Shown here: one piece after another, positions 1-4,414 of the stretch
Layout of the letters: each line of letters begins with the position of its first letter
How positions within the stretch are numbered: the stretch's first letter is position 1
NCBI GenBank assembly: GCA_025360875.1
Contig: JANYBI010000046.1
Coordinates: 1 to 5,626 of the forward strand
DNA length: 5,626 nt
Reading direction: 5' to 3'
Origin: Lentisphaerota bacterium
Lineage (GTDB): Bacteria > Verrucomicrobiota > Lentisphaeria > Victivallales > GWF2-50-93
Translations under genes and position numbers: made by a program
Notes under the pieces: model-generated
The model's database searches: none
What the model was told of the DNA's origin: nothing
Seen by the model: only the letters and a program-made list of their open reading frames with translations

Positions 1-93
1 CTGAAGGACGGTCTCAAGGTCGCACGCCGCACAGTCGCGAAATACCGCGAGGAACTCGGCATCCAACCTTCGCACCTGAGGAAAGAGTTCTGA
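1..93 (+). CDS. rpoN: RNA polymerase sigma-54 factor, C-terminal fragment (5' end outside window)
   Basis: This is the last 30 codons and TGA stop of sigma-54, the sigma factor that directs RNA polymerase to -24/-12 promoters and needs an AAA+ activator. The reading frame is open from the first base of the window, so the gene begins upstream. The fragment contains ARRTVAKYRE (residues 8-17 of the visible part), the RpoN box that defines the family and contacts the -24 element. It then reads ELGIQPSHLRKEF to the stop, a normal family ending a few residues after the box. No frameshift or substitution is visible in the signature. Downstream lies a short tandem repeat and then a GTGA-loop hairpin that may terminate the transcript. 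The exonuclease gene further on is convergent, so rpoN is the last gene of its unit in this direction. The identification rests on the signature alone, but that signature is highly specific. Confidence 0.95.
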   Translation: MKDGLKVARRTVAKYREELGIQPSHLRKEF

Positions 94-94
94 G

Positions 95-132
95 GAAGTT
101 CGGGAATGCGAAAGTTCGGGAGTGCGAAAGTT
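95..132. repeat. 16-nt tandem duplication just after rpoN
   Basis: Two adjacent 16-nt units, GAAGTTCGGGAATGCG (95-110) and AAAGTTCGGGAGTGCG (111-126), differ at two positions. A 6-nt start of a third unit (AAAGTT, 127-132) follows. The array starts two bases after the rpoN stop codon. It is not an inverted repeat and shows no coding signal. The simplest reading is replication slippage or the edge of a longer degenerate intergenic array. Confidence 0.8.
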
Positions 133-183
133 ATTGAAATCTGATTATATCTCCAGCAACTTCTCGATATTTGCTCGTAGTCA

Positions 184-208
184 AGCCCGTGAGGGCTGTT
201 CTTGATTT
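184..208 (+). terminator. Possible intrinsic terminator of rpoN
   Basis: A 5-bp G+C-rich stem (AGCCC at 184-188, GGGCT at 193-197) is closed by the loop GTGA, a GNRA-type tetraloop. The moderately U-rich stretch GTTCTTGATTT follows on the plus strand. It lies about 90 nt after the rpoN stop and is the best plus-strand terminator candidate before the convergent exonuclease gene. The stem is short and the U-tract is interrupted, so this is only a candidate. Confidence 0.4.
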
Positions 209-301
209 CCAGTGTCAAATTTCAATTCGCAAGAAGAAATTGCCGGCGAGACGTCGGCGCTCCATAAAAATCTCAAATTTCCAGTTTCAAGTTTCCAGTT
301 A
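202..301. repeat. Degenerate 14-nt A/T-rich repeats around a hairpin unit
   Basis: Two adjacent 14-nt units, CAAATTTCCAGTTT (274-287) and CAAGTTTCCAGTTA (288-301), match at 12 of 14 positions. Two weaker copies occur at 202-215 (TTGATTTCCAGTGT, 10 of 14) and about 216-229 (CAAATTTCAATTCG, needs a one-base gap). The stretch between the pairs (230-273) contains the hairpin unit at 236-270. The 215-nt gap from 94 to 308 therefore consists largely of repeats, with no convincing gene. A plus-strand reading frame at 171-410 runs across the repeats into the antisense of the exonuclease gene and is not supported. Confidence 0.65.
232..258 (-). terminator. Hairpin unit, possible terminator of the exonuclease gene
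   Basis: GCCGGCG (242-248) and CGTCGGC (252-258) form a 7-bp stem with one G-U wobble and a 3-nt loop, AGA on the plus strand. Read on the minus strand, the direction of the exonuclease gene, the hairpin is followed by AATTTCTTCTT, a moderately U-rich tail. It begins about 50 nt after that gene's stop codon. The plus-strand side of the hairpin has an A-rich tail instead, so it would act on minus-strand transcripts only. The same head-hairpin-tail layout recurs at 4381-4414. Confidence 0.4.
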
Positions 302-308
302 CACTTCC

Positions 309-938
309 TTAGAAATCCGTAATCTTCCCGTACAGTTCCCGGCCGACCCAGGCATCCGTGGCCGCATATCTTATCTGCGCAGGAGACAAATCATTTGCGT
401 TCCAGTTTGAAGTCTTGGCGCCTTTGGTGATCCGGAATCCCAGCATGACGGCGGCAAGTCCGCGCAAGCCGTGATTCTGGATGCCTTTCGTCTTGGCAAG
501 ATTTCCGATATCCAAGAAGCCTGCAGGTTCGAATTGAGCCATCTTCCTGAGTTCCCTGACATCATATTCCAATGAAACACCTGCCTTGATAATATTTGGA
601 TTCTCAAGGATAGATATGAGTTGGCGGGGCAGACCTAGGAATTTCAGCTGGAATATGAATACTTCATTTGCTCCGGCAAGCTGCAGAATAGCCGGCGGGT
701 AGCTTTCCCCTACTCTGAAAGCGGGTTTCGTCTCGGTGTCGAATCCGAGAACGGCTTCCTTTTCAAGGATACAAACAGCCTCCGGCACTTCGTCTGCGGA
801 ACGGATCAGGCGTATCGGTCCCTCATACCTTCCTATCGGCTGCTCGTTGATCTCATCCTTATGCATCCTGTCCAGCCGGGGCTTGTTGTGATGTTCAGTT
901 ATCCGGTGCTCTCTCGTGTTTTCCATTATAATATCCAT
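309..938 (-). CDS. DEDDy-family 3'-5' exonuclease (RNase D / WRN-exonuclease-like, single domain)
   Basis: The 209-residue product is predicted to remove nucleotides from nucleic-acid 3' ends using two metal ions held by four acidic residues. Exo I is GFDTETKP, with D67 and E69. Exo II lies in NIIKAGVSLEYDVREL, with D126. Exo III is RYAATDAW, with Y191 and D195, which gives the DEDDy rather than the DEDDh type. The stretch TSNWNANDLSPAQ (176-188) before Exo III is typical of RNase D-like domains. There is no C-terminal HRDC domain, so it is a short stand-alone version and not classical RNase D. DEINEQPIGRYEGPI (28-42) before the catalytic domain matches what I recall of a conserved N-terminal stretch in these stand-alone bacterial proteins. 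The start is uncertain: ATG codons lie at 938, 926 and 866, and AAAGG sits only 2 nt before the first. The protein is cytoplasmic, with no signal peptide. Its gene is divergent from the small membrane protein gene and convergent with rpoN. Whether the substrate is RNA or DNA cannot be read from the sequence. Confidence 0.92.
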   Translation of the reverse strand: MDIIMENTREHRITEHHNKPRLDRMHKDEINEQPIGRYEGPIRLIRSADEVPEAVCILEKEAVLGFDTETKPAFRVGESYPPAILQLAGANEVFIFQLKFLGLPRQLISILENPNIIKAGVSLEYDVRELRKMAQFEPAGFLDIGNLAKTKGIQNHGLRGLAAVMLGFRITKGAKTSNWNANDLSPAQIRYAATDAWVGRELYGKITDF

Positions 939-977
939 AGCCTTTCACTTTGAAATATCTGAACTTTATCAGGTCTG

Positions 978-1006
978 CGGACAATTTTCTGTTTCCCTTG
1001 TATAAG
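978..1006 (+). promoter_or_regulatory. Candidate sigma-70-type promoter for the small membrane protein gene
   Basis: CGGACA (978-983, four of six matches to TTGACA) and TATAAG (1001-1006, five of six to TATAAT) are separated by 17 nt. This pair lies in the 124-nt gap between two divergent genes and would give a leader of about 50 nt before the ATG at 1063. The -35 match is weak and no experimental evidence is available. Confidence 0.3.
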
Positions 1007-1015
1007 AAGTCTTCA

Positions 1016-1035
1016 AGGTATATTTTTCAATACCT
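1016..1035. promoter_or_regulatory. Small inverted repeat in the leader of the 1063 gene
   Basis: AGGTAT (1016-1021) and ATACCT (1030-1035) are perfect inverted arms around the T-rich 8-nt centre ATTTTTCA. If the proposed promoter is right, this lies at or just after the start of transcription, where an operator or a 5' mRNA hairpin would act. Six-base arms can arise by chance, so this is a weak call. Confidence 0.25.
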
Positions 1036-1062
1036 GAAACAGAACATTAACAATGGAACGAC

Positions 1063-1524
1063 ATGTCAGAATTCAACAAACCTGAAGCTTTTATCCCAAT
1101 CGCGATAATGCTTGTGGTTTTAAGCGCTCTCTCAATCTCGTCGGCTTATTACGGCTCTCAATTTGCCCTTAACAGGAAGAGAAAACATCTTGTCAATTGC
1201 ATTGTGCTATCAATCGTTTTTATGATAGGCTGCCTTCTAACAGACTTTGCCGGTAGAAACATGACATCCATGATTGAGAATTTGAAATCTACGTCTGTTG
1301 AAGTTGTTACGGATTCGGAAAATGGAAAGACCATACATCGAACTATGAGTCTTTCATTTTGTCTGCCAGAACCACCTTATTGGATGGCACCTGCGGTTGG
1401 TATTTCCATGGGTGCTTTTTTCGTTTTCATTTTCTATTCCACTAAGAGCAAGAATTACATATACCAGCTTAAATCATCTTCTAAAAAAACTTCAGCCAAC
1501 TCTCCCGTCGATCCCATTTCCTGA
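1063..1524 (+). CDS. Unrecognised small membrane protein with three predicted helices
   Basis: I do not recognise a family for this 153-residue protein. Hydrophobic stretches at about 11-31, 43-63 and 107-126 look like membrane helices. The basic loop NRKRKH (37-42) between the first two and the lysine-rich tail (128-142) should be cytoplasmic. This places the N-terminus and the polar loop at about 64-107 outside. The outer loop carries a serine/threonine- and charge-rich segment and ends in PEPPYWM before the third helix. No catalytic motif or lipobox is visible. The ATG at 1063 follows GGA with 6 nt between, a weak but usable ribosome-binding site. Counted over 1081-1500, G+C is about 40%, against 52-53% in rows sampled from the two large genes. 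The gene may therefore be a recent acquisition or under relaxed selection. It stands alone, with repeat-rich DNA downstream. The consistent membrane topology supports a real gene, but its function is unknown. Confidence 0.6.
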   Translation: MSEFNKPEAFIPIAIMLVVLSALSISSAYYGSQFALNRKRKHLVNCIVLSIVFMIGCLLTDFAGRNMTSMIENLKSTSVEVVTDSENGKTIHRTMSLSFCLPEPPYWMAPAVGISMGAFFVFIFYSTKSKNYIYQLKSSSKKTSANSPVDPIS

Positions 1525-1550
1525 GCTTATTGTTAGTCACTCGGTTTTCC

Positions 1551-1571
1551 AGTATTGAATTTCGTAATACT
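1551..1571. other. Small inverted repeat after the 1063 gene
   Basis: AGTATT (1551-1556) and AATACT (1566-1571) are perfect 6-base inverted arms around a 9-nt loop, 26 nt after the stop codon of the small membrane protein gene. No T-tract follows directly, so it is unlikely to be a strong terminator by itself. It may simply stabilise the transcript end or be chance. Confidence 0.3.
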
Positions 1572-1616
1572 ATCCGTCATTTTAGTGTTCTTTTTGCACG
1601 TTAATTTCAGAGATTG

Positions 1617-1659
1617 TTGTTAAGTTTTCGAGAAGCAAAACCTTAACAATTGTATTTTT
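1617..1659 (+). terminator. Weak terminator-like stem after the 1063 gene
   Basis: TTGTTAAG (1617-1624) pairs perfectly with CTTAACAA (1642-1649). TTTT (1625-1628) can extend the stem with AAAA (1637-1640) across a bulged C at 1641. The loop is 1629-1636, and TGTATTTTT follows at 1651-1659. This resembles a plus-strand intrinsic terminator about 90 nt after the gene's stop, but the stem is A/T-rich and would be weak. Confidence 0.35.
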
Positions 1660-1749
1660 CGTGTCATTCGTGTGTGGAGTCTATCCCGATTCCAGCATAA
1701 GCATCGGGATGGTTGTCATTTTCCGTGTGATCTGTGTGTTCTGTGGTTA
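1658..1749. repeat. 9-nt-period tracts flanking an 8-bp inverted repeat
   Basis: The left tract has two 9-nt units, TTCGTGTCA (1658-1666) and TTCGTGTGT (1667-1675). The right tract has three, CCGTGTGAT (1723-1731), CTGTGTGTT (1732-1740) and CTGTGGTTA (1741-1749). Between them, ATCCCGAT (1683-1690) and ATCGGGAT (1703-1710) form a perfect 8-bp stem with a 12-nt loop. The reverse complement of the right tract (TAACCACAGAACACACAG and onward) resembles short repeats I recall from intergenic DNA of PVC and other environmental bacteria; this is recall, not a search. The whole 305-nt gap 1525-1829 shows no gene. Its remaining part, 1750-1829, has nothing I can assign. Confidence 0.6.
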
Positions 1750-1829
1750 AAATCTTTTGGTTGAAACGTAAGATGCTCCAAGTTACTCACTGCCCACCTG
1801 CCCATTCATTCATCCAATAATCCAGTCTT

Positions 1830-4184
1830 CTAGAATCCCCTCAGTCTTACATCCGGGACTTTCCCGAAGACATGGGCGTACAGGATCCTTACGTTCGGGG
1901 CAATCGGATCGGCGTATGCCGCGGCTTTGGCAAGCCTGCTCGCCATCGGGAAGTTACCGGTATTGATCGCCTGCTGGGCATCCTTTACCCATTGCTGCGC
2001 ATTACGGCGGTCCTCCTCGGAGATTATCTTGAACACGACATACTTGCTGCTTACGAACTTCATTCCGGGCGGCGGTTCGATCTCATAGAACCATTTCAAT
2101 TTGTCCCGGTTCTGCGGAGCGTACATAAGGTTGACAGGAGAATCGACTTTGATCTTCATCGCCGCCGCGCAGTATCTTGAAGAATAAATCGTCATGTCGC
2201 CGGCATGTCCCCTGTCGAAAATATAATATCTGGCACCCTTGTCGACACAGAATTTGCTGAAATTCCGTTCAGTGCCATGGAATATCTCATTCATATATTG
2301 TTCGACGTTCTTCCTGGTCTCGCCAAGTTCGAATTTCGGCTGGAGTATCACTGCCGCATGACAGTATGCCTTGAGCAGCGGCGACAGTCCGAAATCAGCC
2401 ATGTAGACTTCGTTCTCGACACCTTCGGCCCTCATCCATTTCATCAGTCCTGCCGTCTCGGGCAGATAATAGTTGTCGTAATTCCTGACCAGGCAGAATG
2501 TCTGGGCAAATTCCACGAAGATCACGAGGCCCAGGAAGCAGCATACCGCCACTTTTTCAAAGATTGCCGTCCTGCCGGGCAAATATTTCTTCAGGGCAAT
2601 GACAACCCCGGTGCCGCATACTGCAAACACGGTAAGAAGAACGGCTGCTACAATCCAGAGGCTGCTTGAAATAACAAACCCATGCTTCGGTATCAGCGAG
2701 ATAACAGCCAGCAGGAATATCCCGATCAGTCCGCCCCACATGAAAACAAACTGCAATCCACGGTGCTTGATATTCCTCAGCCAGTCATGGAAAATCAGCG
2801 GAAGCAAGACGCTCAGGAACACAATCGCAAACGAATGGTATCTGACAATGAAGATGAAGGCCGTGAAATAGAACACCGTCATGAACAGCGGGAAATACAG
2901 TCTCGGCATATCCGTCATGAACAGCCGTCTCCTATGTTTCTTCAGGAACAGTCCGAGGATCAACAGGAAAGGAGCTGCGTAAATCGCAAACGGAAAAAAC
3001 TCCCTGAGTATCCGCATGTCGGCAGAATGCATCGCCGGTGTCCAAAGTATCCGGGCGTCGAAATTCAGGAGGAGCGGATCCGCAGGCTTGACGTTCATGA
3101 ACTGCAGTTTTGCCACCAGGAGCTTCCCGAAATGGCCGTAGCTGTCGGAGAAACTGCTCATCTTGCTTATCCCCCACCAGGCAAAAACTGTTACAGCGAT
3201 GGTAATCGCAAGTACACCGAATCTTTTCAGGTACGACAACCTGAATTCCCCTGAAGACGCGATTATGACCGCCGGAATAATCACCAGCACAAGAGGTGAG
3301 AAGAAAAGCCTGTGAACCCTGTGGTACGGGATCAGTACCGAAGCGGCAAGCACTGCAATGAATATCGCTATCCAGATGTTCATCCTCCTCGCGCTCGGTC
3401 TTCCGCCGATGATCAGCCTGAATATCTCGGAAATGCCCCATACTCCGAAAAATATCTGGCACATGTCCCAGGTCGATATGGCTACAAAGGCGGTAATTCC
3501 AAAAAGGATCAGCTTCAACCTTGACGGACGTCCCAGATACCAGAACGCGATCACAAGCGCAAGAATTATGAAGGGCATACAGAATTCACCTCTTACGATA
3601 TCCTGGCCCGTGTATCTCGCTATTCCCGCCGGAGAGACGGCATGGAGAAGTCCGCCTGCAAGCGCCAGTTTCCATGGGCACCGCAGAACTATGAGCAGGA
3701 GGAAGATCAGCGCCGAAATCGTACTTGCCCAAAACCGGATCTGAGAACGCGCCCAGTTGGTGAAATACGGATTATCCTCGTAGACCTGGTCCTTCTGGCC
3801 AATTTCTGGCGAAGGGGAAATCATGTTCTTGATCCTGTAACCGTACCCCAGGAAATATTCAAGTCCGACAGTATCCTGCTCCACGACCTTCACATTCTTG
3901 TTTGTCGGAAGCAGGCGGTCATAGGAAGGAATTCCTTTCCCGTATGCGACATCCGCGGAATATGCGTACATGATCGAACTTTCCACGAAGAACGGTATGA
4001 AAGGTCCGGTAGAAGGCAAAGGAAGCTCATCCTTGTAATTGCTGTAGCAGTTGCCTATGCGGGCCTCTTCCCGCTTAAAGACAAAGGTCCTCATCGCGAG
4101 CGAACACGCGAAAACGGCCAGGAAAAGGACAAGGACAAAAAGATGGCCTGCAATTCCCTTTAAAGATACTCTCGTATTTCCCAT
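1830..4184 (-). CDS. Polytopic GT-C-type membrane glycosyltransferase, STT3-like
   Basis: The 784-residue product is built like a GT-C glycosyltransferase, which transfers sugars from a lipid carrier on the outer face of the inner membrane. It has one N-terminal helix (about 11-31), a long external loop (32-150), roughly 12-14 further helices to about 566, then a soluble domain (567-784). Several stretches follow the STT3 pattern: ESSIMYAYSADVAYGKGIPSYD (68-89) in external loop 1, with E68 where STT3 has its first acidic motif; ARYTGQDIVRGEFCMPF (189-205), like the second acidic region; and ETAGLMKWMRAEG through VYMADFGLSPLLKAY (576-607), where STT3 has WWDYG. The canonical DxD and WWDYG are degenerate, so substrate and activity are uncertain. 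A PMT/ArnT relative is the main alternative. Residues 724-774 (including AINTGNFPMASRLAKAAAYADP) resemble one TPR-like helix pair. The ATG at 4184 follows AGG with 7 nt between. The upstream isomerase-like gene runs the same way but is separated by a hairpin cluster. Confidence 0.7.
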   Translation of the reverse strand: MGNTRVSLKGIAGHLFVLVLFLAVFACSLAMRTFVFKREEARIGNCYSNYKDELPLPSTGPFIPFFVESSIMYAYSADVAYGKGIPSYDRLLPTNKNVKVVEQDTVGLEYFLGYGYRIKNMISPSPEIGQKDQVYEDNPYFTNWARSQIRFWASTISALIFLLLIVLRCPWKLALAGGLLHAVSPAGIARYTGQDIVRGEFCMPFIILALVIAFWYLGRPSRLKLILFGITAFVAISTWDMCQIFFGVWGISEIFRLIIGGRPSARRMNIWIAIFIAVLAASVLIPYHRVHRLFFSPLVLVIIPAVIIASSGEFRLSYLKRFGVLAITIAVTVFAWWGISKMSSFSDSYGHFGKLLVAKLQFMNVKPADPLLLNFDARILWTPAMHSADMRILREFFPFAIYAAPFLLILGLFLKKHRRRLFMTDMPRLYFPLFMTVFYFTAFIFIVRYHSFAIVFLSVLLPLIFHDWLRNIKHRGLQFVFMWGGLIGIFLLAVISLIPKHGFVISSSLWIVAAVLLTVFAVCGTGVVIALKKYLPGRTAIFEKVAVCCFLGLVIFVEFAQTFCLVRNYDNYYLPETAGLMKWMRAEGVENEVYMADFGLSPLLKAYCHAAVILQPKFELGETRKNVEQYMNEIFHGTERNFSKFCVDKGARYYIFDRGHAGDMTIYSSRYCAAAMKIKVDSPVNLMYAPQNRDKLKWFYEIEPPPGMKFVSSKYVVFKIISEEDRRNAQQWVKDAQQAINTGNFPMASRLAKAAAYADPIAPNVRILYAHVFGKVPDVRLRGF

Positions 4185-4207
4185 TCCCTTACCTGTCTAG
4201 TAACATC

Positions 4208-4213
4208 ATGATA
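4208..4213 (-). promoter_or_regulatory. Possible -10 element for the STT3-like gene
   Basis: On the minus strand this reads TATCAT, five of six matches to the sigma-70 -10 consensus, 24 nt before the start codon. There is no convincing -35 at normal spacing, so the site is only suggestive. A separate promoter here would be expected if the upstream hairpins stop read-through from the isomerase-like gene. Confidence 0.2.
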
Positions 4214-4224
4214 AAATTGTCATT

Positions 4225-4237
4225 GATGCGAAGCATC
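4225..4237. other. 5-bp triloop hairpin upstream of the STT3-like gene
   Basis: GATGC (4225-4229) and GCATC (4233-4237) form a perfect stem around the loop GAA. It lies about 40 nt before the start codon of the STT3-like gene and overlaps by one base the outer end of the 70-nt near-palindrome. It would fall in the 5' leader only if transcription starts further upstream than the proposed -10 at 4208. Confidence 0.4.
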
Positions 4238-4306
4238 TTTAGGAGTGCGCTGTGTCAGCAGCGCTTTAGAATTGCAAAGCGGCGCTTACACGCCACACTC
4301 CAAAAG
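4237..4306. repeat. 70-nt near-palindrome (long imperfect hairpin)
   Basis: The arms are 4237-4267 and 4276-4306, exactly symmetric about an 8-nt centre (AGAATTGC, 4268-4275). Of the 31 arm positions, 24 form Watson-Crick pairs, one is a G-U wobble and six are mismatches, with no gaps needed. The longest paired runs are GGAGTG with CACTCC (6 bp), GTGT with ACAC, and CGCTTT with AAAGCG (6 bp). No T-tract follows on either strand, so it is not an ordinary terminator. Its size and symmetry fit a REP/BIME-type or small palindromic repeat element. No target-site duplication is visible, so mobility is not shown. Confidence 0.75.
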
Positions 4307-4307
4307 T

Positions 4308-4328
4308 GCGACAAGCTGTTTCTGTCGC
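4308..4328. other. 6-bp hairpin between the larger palindromes
   Basis: GCGACA (4308-4313) and TGTCGC (4323-4328) are perfect inverted arms around a 9-nt loop. The element fills the short space between the 70-nt near-palindrome and the next hairpin. It could be part of the same repeat cluster or a chance pairing. Confidence 0.4.
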
Positions 4329-4335
4329 TCAATAT

Positions 4336-4375
4336 AAAAATGCGATGTGGCACAGGACACAGTCCTATGCCACAT
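4336..4375 (-). terminator. Second, distal terminator-like hairpin after the isomerase-like gene
   Basis: ATGTGGCA (4345-4352) pairs perfectly with TGCCACAT (4368-4375). After one C/A mismatch, AGGAC (4354-4358) pairs with GTCCT (4362-4366) around the loop ACA. On the minus strand the stem is followed by CGCA and then five T residues (4340-4336). This is terminator-like, with a slightly displaced U-tract, and would back up the first terminator at 4378-4403. Confidence 0.5.
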
Positions 4376-4414
4376 TTAAAGAAACACAGGCAAGATGCCT
4401 GTGCTACATTTAAA
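4372..4414. repeat. Direct repeat ACATTTAAA flanking a hairpin
   Basis: ACATTTAAA occurs at 4372-4380 and again at 4406-4414, on either side of the hairpin at 4385-4403. The second copy covers the TAA stop codon of the isomerase-like gene (4410-4412). The extended tails GCCACATTTAAA (4369-4380) and GCTACATTTAAA (4403-4414) match at 11 of 12 positions, so two consecutive hairpin units share the same 3' tail. Confidence 0.7.
4378..4403 (-). terminator. Intrinsic terminator of the isomerase-like gene
   Basis: CACAGGCA (4385-4392) and TGCCTGTG (4396-4403) form a perfect 8-bp stem with a 3-nt loop. Read on the minus strand, the stem is followed immediately by TTTCTTT (4384-4378). It starts 6 nt after the TAA stop of the isomerase-like gene. 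Stem, tight loop, U-tract and placement all fit a rho-independent terminator. The sequence closely resembles a dispersed intergenic repeat I recall from PVC genomes. Confidence 0.65.

Noticed and set aside
202..301. CRISPR-like array
   Set aside because: The 14-nt units are too short and degenerate, adjacent rather than spaced by unique spacers, and there are no cas genes.
171..410. Plus-strand open frame of 79 codons after rpoN
   Set aside because: It runs through the A/T-rich repeats and a hairpin and then into the antisense of the exonuclease gene. The encoded sequence is basic low-complexity with no family resemblance.
939..1000. Minus-strand promoter for the exonuclease gene
   Set aside because: Partial matches such as TTGTCC and GATATT exist on the minus strand but at about 19-nt spacing and low similarity, too weak to report.
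2205..2669. Plus-strand open frame of 154 codons
   Set aside because: It lies wholly antisense to the STT3-like gene, whose own frame has continuous membrane-protein character. The antisense product shows no domain or plausible start signal.
2682..3254. Plus-strand open frame of 190 codons
   Set aside because: It is antisense to the STT3-like gene; its highly charged, glutamine- and histidine-rich composition is what the reverse complement of hydrophobic codons gives.
3642..4163. Plus-strand open frame of 173 codons
   Set aside because: Also an antisense shadow of the STT3-like gene, with no recognisable motif.
4348..4362. Possible sigma-54 (-24/-12) promoter from TGGCAC, considered because rpoN is nearby
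   Set aside because: TGGCAC at 4348-4353 fits the -24 half, but the expected TTGC -12 half is absent (ACAG is found), and the motif is explained by the hairpin arm.
4237..4414. Insertion sequence or transposon end
   Set aside because: No transposase frame, no paired terminal inverted repeats bounding a gene and no clear target-site duplication. The palindromes are better described as small non-coding repeats.
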